The notes under the pieces were generated by a model. The model saw nothing but the letters and a program-made list of their open reading frames with translations. It did no database searches and was not told where the DNA came from. This document shows positions 9,905 to 23,570 of a stretch of DNA of 64,000 nt, in pieces. The stretch lies in the NCBI GenBank assembly GCA_916613615.1, contig OU744725.1, positions 8,910,708-8,974,707 on the forward strand. The letters run 5' to 3'. The DNA is from Steromphala cineraria. Lineage: Eukaryota; Mollusca; Gastropoda; Trochida; Trochidae. How positions within the stretch are numbered: position 1 is the first letter of the stretch; each line of letters opens with the position of its first letter. The translations under genes and the position numbers were made by a program.

Positions 9905-12900
9905 ACGAAAAGTGGAAAGTGTAAGAAAAGAGAAAGAAGTGACAAAGCGTGTGAGAGAGAGAAGAAAGATAGGGAGAAAATAAAGGAGAAGGAAGATGAG
10001 GAAAAAAGAGAGGAACGAAAAGAGAAGAGAGCTAATGTGAGTGACAGCGGCGATATGAGATAGAGAGGGAGAGAGGAGGGTCAGCGAGAGAGTGGGGAGA
10101 TAGAGAGTATGAGAGAGGGAGAGAGGGTCAGTGAGAGAGTGGGGAGATAGAGAGTATGAGAGAGGAGGGCCTAGGGTCAGTGAGAGAGTGGGAAGATAGA
10201 GTGTTTGAGAGAGGGAGAGAGGAAGGTCAGTGAGAGAGCAGGACATAGAGAGAGGGAGAGAGAAGGGACAGTGAGAGAGGGATAGAGAGACAATAAGAGA
10301 TAGGGATAGAGAGACAATACGGGGGAGGAAAAGAGACAATAAGGGAGAGAGAGAACATAAGAGAGGGATAGAGACAATTAGGGAGAAAGGGATAGAAAGA
10401 CAAAAGAGGAGAAAGAGAGACAAAAAGAGGGATAGAGAGAAAATCAGAGAGAAAGGTATAAAGAGTCAGTTAGAGAAAGGGGTAGAGAGAAAACAAGAGA
10501 GAAAGGGGTAGAGAGACAATAAGAGAGAGAGGGTAAGAGACAATAAGAGAGAGGTAAAGAGAGACAATTATGGAGAAAGGTATAAAGAGTCAATAAGAGA
10601 AAGGGGTAAAGAGACAATAAGAGAGGGGATAGAGAGATAATAAGAGAGGGGGTAAGAGACAATAAGATAGGGGGTAAGAGACAATAAGAGAGGGGATAGA
10701 GAGACAATAAGAGAGGGGATAAGAGACAATAAGAGAGAGGGATAGAGAGACAATAAGAGAGGGGGTAAGAGACAATAAGAGAGAGGGATAGAGAGACAAT
10801 AAGAGAGAAGGGTAGAGAGACAACAAGAGAGAGAGGGGTAGAGAGACAACAAGAGAGAGAGGGGATAGAGATACATTTAGAGAGGGGTGGTAAGAGACAA
10901 TAAGAGAGAGGGGGGTAAGAGACAACAAGAGAGAGGGGGGTAAGAGACAACAAGAGAGAGAGGGGATAGAGATACATTTAGAGAGGGGTGGTAAGAGACA
11001 ATAAGAGAGAGGGGTAGAGAGACAACAAGAGAGAGAGGGGTAAGAGACAGCAAGAGAGAGAGGGGTAGAGAGACAATAAGAGAGAGGGGGGTAAGAGAAA
11101 TCAAGAGAGAGAGAGGGGTAGAGAGACAATAAGAGAGAGAGGGGATAGAGAGACAGTAAGAGAGGGTGGTAAGAGGCAGCAAGAGAGAGAGGGGTAGAGA
11201 GACAACAAGAGAGAGGGGTAGAGAGACAACAAGAGAGAGAGGGTAAGAGACAATAAGAGAGAGGGGTAGAGAGACAACAAGAGAGAGAGAGGGGTAGAGA
11301 GACAACAAGAGAGAGAGAGGGGTAGAGAGACAATAAGAGAGGGGGGGTAAGAGACAACAAGAGAGAGGGGATAGAGAGACAATAAGAGAGGGTGGTAAGA
11401 GACAACAAGAGAGAGAGAGGGGTAGAGAGACAACAAGAGAGAGAGAGGGGTAGAGAGACAACAAGAGAGAGGGGGTAAGAGACAATAAGAGAGAGGGGTA
11501 GAGAGACAACAAGAGAGAGAGGGATAGAGAGACAACAAGAGAGATGGGGATAAGAGACAATACGAGAGAGGGGGTAAGAGACAACAAGAGAGAGGGGGTA
11601 AAAGACAATAAGAGAGAGAGGGATAGAGAGACAATAAGAGAGAGGGGTAGAGAGGCAACAAGAGAGAGAGGGATAGAGAGACAGCAAGAGAGAGAGGGGT
11701 AGAGAGACAACAAGAGAGAGGGGGTAAGAGACAACAAGAGATAGGGGGGTAAGAGACAATAAGAGAGAGGGGGGTAAGAGACAATAAGAGAGAGGGGTAG
11801 AGAGACAATAAGAGAGAGGGGTAGAGAGACAACAAGAGAGAGAGAATAGAGAGACAACAAGAGAGAGGGGGGTAAGAGACAATAAGAGAGAGGGGGTAAG
11901 AGACAACAAGAGAGAGGGGTAGAGAGACAATAAGAGAGAAAGGGGTAGAGAGACAATAAGAGGGAGGGGTAGAGAGACAATAAGAGAGAAAGGGGTAGAG
12001 AGACAATAAGAGAGAGGGGTAGAGAGACAACAAGAGAGAGAGAATAGAGAGACAACAAGAGAGAGGGGGTAAGAGACAACAAGAGAGAGGGGTAGAGAGA
12101 CAATAAGAGAGAAAGGGGTAGAGAGACAATAAGAGAGAGGGGGTAAGAGACAACAAGAGAGAGGGATAGAGAGACAATAAGAGAGAAAGGGGTAGAGAGA
12201 CAATAAGAGAGAGGGGTAGAGAGACAATAAGAGAGAGGGGTAGAGAGACAACAAGAGAGAGAGAATAGAGAGACAACAAGAGAGAGGGGGGTAAGAGACA
12301 ATAAGAGAGAGGGGGTAAGAGACAACAAGAGAGAGGGGTAGAGAGACAATAAGAGAGAGGGGATAAGAGACAACAAGAGAGAGGGGATAGAGAGACAATA
12401 AGAGAGGGTGGTAAGAGACAACAAGAGAGAGGGGGTAAGAGACAATAAGAGAGAGGGGTAGAGAGACAACAAGAGAGAGGGCATAGAGAGACAACAAGAG
12501 AGAGAGGGATAGAGAGAGAGGGATAGAGAGACAACAAGAGAGAGAGGGGTAGAGAGACAACAAGAGAGATGGGTAGAGAGACAACAAGAGAGAGAGGGTA
12601 AGAGACAATAAGAGAGAGGGTGGTAAGAGACAACAAGAGAGAGGGGGTAAGAGACAATAAGAGAGAGGGGTAGAGAGACAATAAGAGAGAGGGATAGAGA
12701 GACAATAAGAGAGAGGGGGGGTAAGAGACAATAAGAGAGAGGAGAAGAGAGACAACAAGAGAGAGAGGGATAGAGAGACAACAAGAGAGAGGGGGGTAAG
12801 AGACAATAAGAGAGAGGGGTAGAGAGACAACAAGAGAGAGGGGGGTAAGAGACAATAAGAGAGATGGGATAAGAGACAACAAGAGAGAGAGGGATAGAGA

Positions 12901-15900
12901 GACAACAAGAGAGAGAGGGGTGGTAAGATACAACAAGAGAGAGGGATAGAGAGACAATAAGAGAGAGGGGGTAAGAGACAACAAGAGAGAGAGGGTAAGA
13001 GACAAGAAGAGAGAGGGTGGTACGAGACAACAAGAGAGAGGGGGTAAGAGACAATAAGAGAGAGGGGTAGAGAGACAATAAGAGAGAGGGATAGAGAGAC
13101 AACAAGAGAGAGGGGGGTAAGAGACAATAAGAGAGATGGGATAAGAGACAACAAGAGAGAGAGGGATAGAGAGACAACAAGAGAGAGGGGGGTAAGAGAC
13201 AATAAGAGAGATGGGATAAGAGACAACAAGAGAGAGAGGGATAGAGAGACAACAAGAGAGAGAGGGGTGGTAAGAGACAACAAGAGAGAGGGATAGAGAG
13301 ACAATAAGAGAGAGGGGGTAAGAGACAACAAGAGAGAGAGCGGGGAAGAGAGACAGCAAGAGAGAGAGGGGTAGAGAGACAATAAGAGAGAGGGGGGTAA
13401 GAGAAATCAAGAGAGAGAGAGGGGTAGAGAGACAATAAGAGAGAGAGGGGATAGAGAGACAGTAAGAGAGGGTGGTAAGAGGCAGCAAGAGAGAGAGAGG
13501 GGTAGAGAGACAACAAGAGAGAGGGGGTAGAGAGACAATAAGAGAGAGAGGGTAAGAGACAATAAGAGAGAGGTAAAGAGAGACAATTATGTAGAAAGGT
13601 ATAAAGAGTCAATAAGAGAAAGGGGTAAAGAGACAATAAGAGAGGGGATAGAGAGACAATAAGAGAGGGGGTAAGAGACAATAAGATAGGGGGTAAGAGA
13701 CAATAAGAGAGGGGATAGAGAGACAATAAGAGAGGGGATAAGAGACAATAAGAGAGAGGGATAGAGAGACAATAAGAGAGGGGGTAAGAGACAATAAGAG
13801 AGGGGATAAGAGACAACAAGAGAGAGAGAGGGGTAGAGAGACAGCAAGAGAGAGAGGGGTAGAGAGACAATAAGAGAGAGGGGGGTAAGAGAAATCAAGA
13901 GAGAGAGAGGGGTAGAGAGACAATAAGAGAGAGAGGGGATAGAGAGACAGTTCGAGAGGGTGGTAAGAGGCAGCAAGAGAGAGAGGGGTAGAGAGACAAC
14001 AAGAGAGAGGGGATAAGAGACAATAAGAGAGAGGGGCTAAGAGACAACAAGAGAGAGGGGATAGAGAGACAATAAGAGAGGGTGGTAAGAGACAACAAGA
14101 AAGAGGGGGGGGGGGGTTAAGAGACAATTAGAGGGAGGGGTAGAGAGACGACAAGAGAGAGAGAGAGGGGTAGAGAGACAATAAGGGAGAGAGGGGATAG
14201 AGAGACAGTAAGAGAGGGTGGTAAGAGACAGCAAGAGAGAGAGGGGTAGAGAGACAACAAGAGAGAGGGGGGTAAGAGACAACAAGAGAGAGAGGGATAG
14301 AGAGACAACAAGAGAGATGGGGGTAAGAGACAATACGAGAGAGGGGGTAAGAGACAACAAGAGAGAGGGGGTAAAAGACAATAAGAGAGAGAGGGATAGA
14401 GAGACAATAAGAGAGAGGGGTAGAGAGACAACAAGAGAGAGAGGGATAGAGAGACAGCAAGAGAGAGAGGGGTAGAGAGACAACAAGAGAGAGGGGGTAA
14501 GAGACAACAAGAGAGAGGGGGGTAAGAGACAATAAGAGAGAGAGGGATAGAGAGATAATAAGAGAGAGGGATAGAGAGACAGCAAGAGAGAGAGAGGGGT
14601 AGAGAGACAACAAGAGAGAGGGGGGTAAGAGACAACAAGAGAGAGAGGGATAGAGAGACAGCAAGAGAGAGAGAGGGGTAGAGAGACAACAAGAGAGAGG
14701 GGGATAGAGAGACAGCAAGAGAGAGAGAGGGGTAGAGAGACAACAAGAGAGAGGGGGGTAAGAGACAACAAGAGAGAGGGGGGTAGAGAGACAATAAGAG
14801 AGAGGGGTAGAGAGACAACAAGAGAGAGAGAATAGAGAGACAACAAGAGAGAGGGGGGTAAGAGACAATAAGAGAGAGGGGATAAGAGACAACAAGAGAG
14901 AGGGCATAGAGAGACAATAAGAGAGGGGATAAGAGACAATAAGAGAGAGGGATAGAGAGACAATAAGAGAGGGGGTAAGAGACAATAAGAGAGGGGATAA
15001 GAGACAACAAGAGAGAGAGAGGGGTAGAGAGACAGCAAGAGAGAGAGGGGTAGAGAGACAATAAGAGAGAGGGGGTAAGAGAAATCAAGAGAGAGAGAGG
15101 GGTAGAGAGACAATAAGAGTGAGAGGTAATAGAGAGACAGTTCGAGAGGGTGGTAAGAGGCAGCAAGAGAGCGAGGGGTAGAGAGACAACAAGAGAGAGG
15201 GGGTAAGAGACAATAAGAGAGAGGGGGTAAGAGACAACAAGAGAGAGGGGATAGAGAGACAATAAGAGAGGGTGGTAAGAGACAACAAGAGAGAGAGGGG
15301 GGGTTAAGAGACAATTAGAGGGAGGGGTAGAGAGACGACAAGAGAGAGAGAGAGGGGTAGAGAGACAATAAGAGAGAGGGGATAGAGAGACAGTAAGAGA
15401 GGGTGGTAAGAGACAGCAAGAGAGAGAGGGGTAGAGAGACAACAAGAGAGAGGGGGGTAAGAGACAACAAGAGAGAGAGGGATAGAGAGACAACAAGAGA
15501 GATGGGGGTAAGATACAATACGAGAGAGGGGGTAAGAGACAACAAGAGAGAGGGGGTAAAAGACAATAAGAGAGAGAGGGATAGAGAGACAATAAGAGAG
15601 AGGGGTAGAGAGACAACAAGAGAGAGAGGGATAGAGAGACAGCAAGAGAGAGAGAGGGGTAGAGAGACAACAAGAGAGAGGGGGTAAGAGACAACAAGAG
15701 AGAGGGGGGTAAGAGACAATAAGAGAGAGAGGGATAGAGAGATAATAAGAGAGAGGGATAGAGAGACAGCAAGAGAGAGAGAGGGGTAGAGAGACAACAA
15801 GAGAGAGGGGGGTAAGAGACAATAAGAGAGAGAGGGGATAGAGATACATTTAGAGAGGGGTGGTAAGAGACAATAAGAGAGAGAGAGGGTAAGAGACAAT

Positions 15901-18768
15901 AAGAGAGAGGTAAAGAGAGACAATTATGTAGAAAGGTATAAAGAGTCAATAAGAGAAAGGGGTAAAGAGACAATAAGAGAGGGGATAGAGAGACAATAAG
16001 AGAGGGGGTAAGAGACAATAAGATAGGGGGTAAGAGACAATAAGAGAGGGGATAGAGAGACAATAAGAGAGGGGATAAGAGACAATAAGAGAGAGGGATA
16101 GAGAGACAATAAGAGAGGGGGTAAGAGACAACAAGAGAGATGGGATAAGAGACAACAAGAGAGAAGGGTAGAGAGACAACAAGAGAGAGAGGGGTAGAGA
16201 GACAACAAGAGAGAGAGGGGATAGAGATACATTTAGAGAGGGGTGGTAAGAGACAATAAGAGAGAGAAGGGTAAGAGACAATAAGAGAGAGGGGCAGAGA
16301 GGCAACAAGAGAGAGAGGGATAGAGAGACAATAAGAGAGAGGGGATAGAGAGACAATAAGAGAGAGGGGGGTAAGAGACAATAAGAGAGAGGGGCAGAGA
16401 GGCAACAAGAGAGAGAGGGGCAGAGAGAAAACAAGAGAGAAAGGGGTAGAGAGACAATAAGAGAGAGAGGGTAAGAGACAATAAGAGAGAGAGGGGTAGA
16501 GAGAAAACAAGAGAGAAAGGGGTAGAGAGACAATAAGAGAGAGAGGGTAAGAGACAATAAGAGAGAGGTAAAGAGAGACAATTATGGAGAAAGGTATAAA
16601 GAGTCAATAAGAGAAAGGGGTAAAGAGACAATAAGAGAGGGGATAGAGAGACAATAAGAGAGGGGGTAAGAGACAATAAGATAGGGGGTAAGAGACAATA
16701 AGAGAGGGGATAGAGAGACAATAAAAGAGGGGATAAGAGACAATAAGAGAGAGGGATAGAGAGACAATAAGAGAGGGGGTAAGAGACAATAAGAGAGAGG
16801 GATAGAGAGACAATAAGAGAGAGAGGGGTAGAGAGACAACAAGAGAGAGAGGGGATAGAGATACATTTAGAGAGGGGTGGTAAGAGACAATAAGAGAGAG
16901 GGGGTAAGAGACAACAAGAGAGAGGGGGTAAAAGACAATAAGAGAGAGAGGGATAGAGAGACAATAAGAGAGAGGGGTAGAGAGACAACAAGAGAGAGAG
17001 GGGATAGAGATACATTTAGAGAGGGGTGGTAAGAGACAATAAGAGAGAGGGGGGTAAGAGACAACAAGAGAGATGGGATAAGAGACAACAAGAGAGAGGG
17101 GGTAAGAGACAATAACAGAGAGGGGCAGAGAGGCAACAAGAGAGAGAGGGGCAGAGAGAAAACAAGAGAGAAAGGGGTAGAGAGACAACAAGAGAGAGAG
17201 AGGGGTAGAGAGAAATCAAGAGAGAAAGGGGTAGAGAGACAATAAGAGAGAGAGGGTAAGAGACAATAAGAGAGAGGTAAAGAGAGACAATTATGGAGAA
17301 AGGTATAAAGAGTCAATAAGAGAAAGGGGTAAAGAGACAATAAGAGAGGGGTAGAGAGACAACAAGAGAGAGAGGGGTAGAGAGACAACAAGAGAGAGAG
17401 GGGATAGAGATACATTTAGAGAGGGGTGGTAAGAGACAATAAGAGAGAGGGGGTAAGAGACAACAAGAGAGAGGGGGTAAAAGACAATAAGAGAGAGAGG
17501 GATAGAGAGACAATAAGAGAGAGGGGTAGAGAGACAACAAGAGAGAGAGGGGATAGAGATACATTTAGAGAGGGGTGGTAAGAGACAATAAGAGAGAGGG
17601 GGGTAAGAGACAACAAGAGAGATGGGATAAGAGACAACAAGAGAGAGGGGGTAAGAGACAATAAGAGAGAGGGGCAGAGAGGCAACAAGAGAGAGAGGGG
17701 CAGAGAGAAAACAAGAGAGAAAGGGGTAGAGAGACAACAAGAGAGAGAGAGGGGTAGAGAGAAAACAAGAGAGAAAGGGGTAGAGAGACAATAAGAGAGA
17801 GAGGGTAAGAGACAATAAGAGAGAGGTAAAGAGAGACAATTATGGAGAAAGGTATAAAGAGTCAATAAGAGAAAGGGGTAAAGAGACAATAAGAGAGGGG
17901 ATAGAGAGACAATAAGAGAGGGGGTAAGAGACAATAAGATAGGGGGTAAGAGACAATAAGAGAGGGAATAGAGAGACAATAAGAGAGGGGATAAGAGACA
18001 ATAAGAGAGAGGGATAGAGAGACAATAAGAGAGGGGGTAAGAGACAATAAGAGAGAGGGATAGAGAGACAATAAGAGAGAAGGGTAGAGAGACAACAAGA
18101 GAGAGAGGGGTAGAGAGACAACAAGAGAGAGAGGGGATAGAGATACATTTAGAGAGGGGTGGTAAGAGACAATAAGAGAGAGGGGGGTAAGAGACAACAA
18201 GAGAGATGGGATAAGAGACAACAAGAGAGAGAGGGATAGAGAGACATCAAGAGAAAGGGATAGAGAGACAATAAGAGAGAGGGGGTAAGAGACAACAAGA
18301 GAGAGAGGGATAGAGAGACAATAAGAGAGAGAGAGGGGATAGAGAGACAGTAAGAGAGGGTGGTAAGAGATAACAAGAGAGAGAGAGGGGAGCGGGTAAC
18401 AGAAAATAAGAGAGAGAGGGTAAGAGACAATAAGAGAGAGGGGTAGAGAGACAATAAGAGAGAGGGGGTAGAGAGACAATAAGAGAGTTGGGTAGAGAGA
18501 CAACAAGAGAGAGGGGGGTAAGAGACAATAAGAGAGAGAGGGTAAGAGACAATAAGAGAGGAGGGTAGAAAGACAATAAGAGAGGGGGGTAGAAAGACAA
18601 TAAGAGAGAGGGGTTGAGAGACAATAAGAGAGAGGGGTAGAAAGACAATAAGAGAGAGAGGGTAAGAGACAATAAGAGAGGGGGGTAGAAAGACAATAAG
18701 AGAGAGGGGTTGAGAGACAACAAGAGAGAGAGGGGTAGAGAGACAATAAGAGAGAGATGGAGCTAGAG
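9905..18768. repeat. 8.9-kb GA-rich satellite, about 24-bp unit with higher-order repeats
   Basis: Hundreds of units of the type GAGAGAGGGGTAGAGAGACA + ACAA, or GAGAGAGGGGGTAAGAGACA + ATAA. Most are 22-28 bp, with the plus strand roughly 85-90 % purine. Rare variants form higher-order blocks: ACAATTAT at 10564, 13583, 15920, 16578, 17287 and 17836; GATACATTTAG nine times (10870, 10970, 15843, 16227, 16860, 17009, 17409, 17558, 18143); and CAATACGAGAG at about 11569, 14331 and 15517. Minus-strand frames stay open for up to about 1,000 codons in all three phases because the unit lacks stops, giving LSLVVSLPLSL-like periodic peptides. No gene is supported. Confidence 0.97.
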
Positions 18769-18820
18769 AGAGAGACGGACAGACAGACAGGCAGATAGAC
18801 AGACAGACAGAGGCAGAGAG
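18769..18820 (+). repeat. GACA/GATA microsatellite at the satellite edge
   Basis: GACGGACAGACAGACAGGCA and similar tetranucleotides follow directly after the last GA-rich unit. Confidence 0.85.
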
Positions 18821-19785
18821 TGAGAGATTATAATTTCGGCTTCTGAAATGTATACATCGTTTTTCTGAAGTTATCAATGTGCATGTGTACATTTGTTTCA
18901 TGGTCTTATGACTGAATCGTCTGTGTGGTCAAATAAACTATGTCAAGGCCATTTCAAGTAGCACATGTTACACAGCTTATGATATCAATTGAATACCTCG
19001 AGGAAACGTCAATCAATTTATTCTTTTTCTTACTATAAACAATAACACCAGCTGTCGTCAGATGAATCAAGTGTTAAATTAATACATTTGGTATTAAGAC
19101 TAGGAAGGTGCTGATGATATGCTTGATTTGGTTAGTATTTAAATCTGCCGTGTCAGGTTTGTACACGTTTAAGCAACGAAGGATGGTCGCTGCTATGACT
19201 TTGCTTAGTTTATAAACTGATTAAAGTATTTTTCGGTTTCTTTCTTTCCTTATTTCATATTGATTCACTTAAAAGTATTCATTAAACGTTTTCTAAAAAC
19301 TTTATCAAAAGCGATGTTATAATTATGTGAAACTGCTTATCACACATTAAATGACAAAAGTTACGTAAATTTCAAAAACCATGGTTGAAATATTTGAATC
19401 CTCAAACATACAGATAAGTTGAAAGGTTCAAATGAATAAAAAATGTTCACAAATAATGTTTACTTTATACTGATGATTTCATCTACAACTACGGATGATC
19501 GGGTTGTGTAACGAGATAACAAATCAACCAATGTTTATATGGAATATTTTTTTAAATAAAAAAAGGTTTGTTGGCGGAAGTGTTATTGAGAAGGTTCCGA
19601 CAAGTACCGTGCACGTGTACACTCATCTAAGCATTTCCTCTTCCTCCGGGAGTTCCTTCATGAGTTGTCTGTTGCGCTAAATGCCTCCCGGGACAGATCA
19701 CTTCCGGGTTCAAAATGTATCATGAACAAGAATGTGTTGGATGATTAAGAAGAACATGTTCATTCGAAGGCTAATCTAATCTATA
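18821..19785. other. Intergenic, nothing recognised
   Basis: AT-rich single-copy-looking DNA between the satellite and the Tc1 element; no coding signal. Confidence 0.4.
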
Positions 19786-21292
19786 CTATACAAAAAAAGA
19801 AACGCATAGCTAGATATTTCAAGGTGTGGTTACAGTCAATTTTGAATTGACACTGTCTTTTAGTAAATGCGTATAACAAACTGAAATTTCTCACTGAGAT
19901 AACAGGATCATTGCTCTTTATGATATCATACACGCCATATGACTTTAACTTCCTTTAGCTAATCAGAGGTCACTTGAATGTCATTGTCTGTTTTTACCAC
20001 CACGTGAACGCTTAACAATTTCAAACGCCTTGGCATAGACTGTATAAGTCGCTACATTGATGATTGGATTATGGTCTCCAACTTGTCCTGCATAAACTGA
20101 GCCAGGTAAACGTTAATGCTGCCAGAGAGGTCAATCCAGTTCATCTCAAAAGTGTTCAATCAGGTTAAGATCCTGATTACGTAAGTGATAGGGGATCCCA
20201 TTGATGTTGTAACATGTCAGAAATGATCTTGTGACACCAACAGTATGTGCTCTTTCGATGTAGTGGACAACGTTACGACGCTACGTCATTTATCGGAAGC
20301 ATGTGTCGTTTGATGGTAGTGTGTTATGAACATAAGCCCATTAGACTGCCTTGAAAATGAATGAAACCAGAAAGTAATGTGTAGCATAGGGCCGCCCACA
20401 TCATCAGGTTACCCTTTCCAAAATCTAACGACTTGACTTTGGCAGTTTGGAGCGTATCTTTCATTTGTACACGTCTGTATACCCAAATCTTTTTCATCTC
20501 CTCTTTGCAAAAGAAATCCTGATGCATCGCTAAGACTTACACATTTCCTATGTCTTAGGTTCCAGACCTGAACGTTGTTACAGCACAGAACACGTTGCGA
20601 GCGATTATGACGTCATAACATATTGCCAAAGTAGCGTCTCCTGACTCTCACGATTCCAAACGATTCCGTATTGTTTGTGGCGAAATTCTGTGTACTATAG
20701 GCACCCTTTCAGCTGTGTACACAGCATTGACAATGCAGTAACATGGATGAAGGAACCAAATTTAGCGATCTTGACCCTCTGTGATGACCCAAGGTGTTCC
20801 AGAACGTGGACAATCATTGGTGGAACCAAATTGTTGGAAGCGTTCTAAAAGACAAGTGTTTGTGCTCTTTTAGACGTTATGACCCCTGGCAAGGAATGTT
20901 TGCGACTCTCCAGTCTGAATTTTGCCAAAGGCGGTGATTCGAGTTGCAGTGCCAAAACGTGGAATTTGCATTTACTCTTCATATGGTAAAACTTCTATTG
21001 CAATTCGTGATCGGTGAAAGCTTTTTGTGGAGAATGTGAATACGCGCATGTTTCCATTAGTTTCAACTTTCAAAATGCTTATGGTTCCGTTTTGCAATGT
21101 TTTTTTTCATTTTGGTCAAAAACGCGTTCAAATTCACAATTTTGAAATCAGTGACAGATTCGAACATTCAAAATTGTCACAATCAAAATGTTTCTACAAC
21201 CAAATGTGTTTCACAGTTTTTATGGACATATTTCGTTTTGAAAACTCATTTATCCGGAAAACATTCACCTATGCGTTTCTTTTTTTGTATAG
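19786..21292 (-). mobile_element. Tc1-like DNA transposon, terminally complete, 1507 bp
   Basis: The ends are 24-bp perfect inverted repeats: the left begins CTATACAAAAAAAGAAACGC and the right is its reverse complement ending GTATAG at 21292. Both are flanked by TA (19784-19785 and 21293-21294), the canonical Tc1/mariner target duplication. The length is typical of the superfamily. The transposase inside runs on the minus strand and is decayed. Perfect terminal repeats mean the element could in principle still be cross-mobilised. Confidence 0.9.
19940..20950 (-). pseudogene. Decayed Tc1-like transposase
   Basis: Minus-strand fragments appear in the expected order but in different frames. IWVYRRVQMKDT followed by GKGNLMMWAALCYT (20345-20500) corresponds to the xVYRR...GGGSVMVWGG region between the two catalytic aspartates. 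An ERAHTVGVTRSFL-like segment near 20240-20270 follows, then NQDLNLIEHF near 20165-20195 (the DLNxIEH glutamate motif) and RLIQSMPRRLK near 20030-20060. Stops and frame changes separate the pieces. Start and end are approximate. Confidence 0.8.
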
Positions 21293-21528
21293 TATACATA
21301 GCACTTTAATCTTTATTTATATCGTAGGGCTTTATCTATTACTATCTATTTTTATACGATTCGTCCCCTCTGTATATCTGTCTTAGGTGCCACCTTCCAT
21401 TGTATAGTTCAAACAGCTCAATCAATCACTTATCTCAGACAAACATGTATCTTATTTGATATTGGTATATTGCATTATATTTATAACTAATCTTCAACGG
21501 TACTCCGTCATGATGTAAGCCTAAAGAC

Positions 21529-21626
21529 CATGAATTCATCCAACTTCCCACGAATTAGTCCAACTACCAATGAATTAATCCAACTTCCCACAAATTTATC
21601 CAACTTCCCATGAATTAATTCAACAT
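21529..21626 (+). repeat. About 20-bp tandem repeat, 5 copies
   Basis: Unit CATGAATTAATCCAACTTCC with substitutions (CACGAATTAGTCCAACTACC, CACAAATTTATCCAACTTCC), in direct orientation. Confidence 0.85.
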
Positions 21627-22602
21627 TCACTGGTTTTCCTACATTGTACAAAGGTCTTGGACTGCGTTGAGCGATCTCATCGGTGATTAGTAGACCCCTC
21701 CAACAGATTTCTGAATGGACCATCAAGTTAATGGGTCAACAACGTACAACAGAGAATACATAAAACGATGACGATATTCAGCAAGGCTTAAATTAACCAG
21801 GATTTGATACTACCTTGTGGGGAAAGTTCAGCCTAAATAAGGCTCAAGACGATTACATATCTCTGACGTCTTTGAAGTAAACACAATACAAATCTGAAAA
21901 ACAATGACAACAAATTATACTCAATGTATTAACATTGTTCAGCATGTTTACAAAACATACGATTTAATACAGATAGTGTAAATTAACATTCTAACATGAC
22001 ACGAAAACTAGTTTGAAAATACTGCGTTCTGATTGGTTACTCATAAACATTTTGGAGTAATTATTTCGCCGATAATCACCTCTCAATATTTACGACCGCT
22101 TCACATTCCTCCGCGCACGCGTATACAATCTGCACTCAGCGACTTTCTGTTTACAATAGACATGTTGGCGATGACACTTTAAATTTCAATATCAGAAACT
22201 TGTCGACATTTTGAAACACCTACAAATTTTAATCGAATAACCAGGTTTTCTGTTCCTGTTTGAAGTGTCCACAGTCCACAGATCTAAAAACAAAATCAAC
22301 GATCGCAACACCTCGCATGACAGCGATTCGTCAAATGAACGGAAGCGACTTTATTCTTTAATTTCGCTGAATGCTGTCACTGCCCCTACCTCTAATTTAC
22401 AAGTTACCACTTTTCCTGTCACAGTCTCCCAAACCATGACACAAAATATAACTTTCTTGACAACTTCCACTAAGTTTGAAACAGTTCACCGACACGTAGT
22501 GAACAACTATTTTCAGAGTAACGTCCCTTGATTTGGTCAGTCCTTGTCGCTCTTGTAGGGGTGATAGGTCGACCCATGTACTTAGGTAAAAGTCACACAG
22601 CA
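21627..22602. other. Intergenic; one serine-rich open frame, not assigned
   Basis: A plus-strand frame at 22265-22531 has no ATG at its head and reads RNTSHDSDSSNERKR then a T/V/S-rich stretch. An acceptor-like TTCCTGTTTGAAG precedes it, so it could be an internal exon, but it has no recognised domain and no clear donor. Confidence 0.25.
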
Positions 22603-22710
22603 TACTTTACCCCTAAATATAATTTCAAACCTCGCATTCTTTACCCCTAAATAAACATTTCAAACCTCGCAAGCTCGGTTTGAAATTATATTTAGGGGTA
22701 AAGAATGCAC
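22603..22710. repeat. Foldback with a direct duplication in the left arm
   Basis: TTTACCCCTAAATATAATTT + CAAACC (left) is mirrored by GGTTTGAAATTATATTTAGG + GGTAAAG (right). Between them a second direct copy of the left arm (ATTCTTTACCCCTAAATAAAC) is inserted, so either left copy can pair with the right. Confidence 0.8.
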
Positions 22711-23570
22711 GACATACAACCCCAAAATAAAAAACAGAATGGATTTATCCCCTAATTAACATTACCAAATCGAGCTACTAAAGTAATCCTTAAAACCATG
22801 TATTCACCTGTGTAAACAATTTCATATGTATATCAATGCTAACAATTGTTGAATTATTTTTATCATAATAACTCTATGGTGGCTGATCATGGTGGCTTGC
22901 GCAATCATAAAACGTACTAACCCAGATGTTGTTTTCAGCGTAGGTCTGTGTCATTTACAGGTCAATTAATCACTTCATTATTCATACAGGTCACAGACTC
23001 ATGTACATTATATATGTAACATACAAACAATACGGATACATTGTAATAAGTGCAGTTAACGAACCTTGTTTCATCCCCAGGCAGAATAACATAGTCAAAA
23101 CGTTAAGTTGAAGAGCTTGTAAAAAGAGTTAATTCCCACCATCGACAATAACAGATTCTTGGAACAAATTCGCATACAAGCATGATATCATCGGTAAATA
23201 GTTTAACCAGAATTTCCACACTATCAGAAAATAAGTTATATATAATTCTAAAAAATTTAAAATAGAAGCGGGCTTAAAATGTATCCTTGTCTTAGACCTT
23301 CGGGACAATCAATATAATCTGTACAATTATAAATGTTACATATAAATAAGAACATATAAGATCAAAGGCGCCGCCCATCCTTTATTCCGCAATAAAGTAT
23401 AGTTTTTGAGTGACAATGGCCCATGACGTCAAAAACAATTGGCTATGACGTCACTAGTTATGGTCCTGATCGAGGATTTTCATTTTGCGGCCTAACGTGA
23501 TTTACAAAATATTTTTATATTTGGAGTAGAAATAACTTAAGCGAGTAAAAATCGACATACTAGAAAAGTA

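Noticed and set aside
10590..18901. Very long minus-strand ORFs (up to about 1,000 codons) with LSLVVSLPLSL-type repeats
   Set aside because: They occur in all three minus frames over the same GA satellite because the 24-bp unit has no stop; frames overlap and none shows a domain or start context.
22265..22531. Serine-rich frame as an exon
   Set aside because: No ATG at its head, no clear donor at its end, no family match; kept only as an unassigned note.
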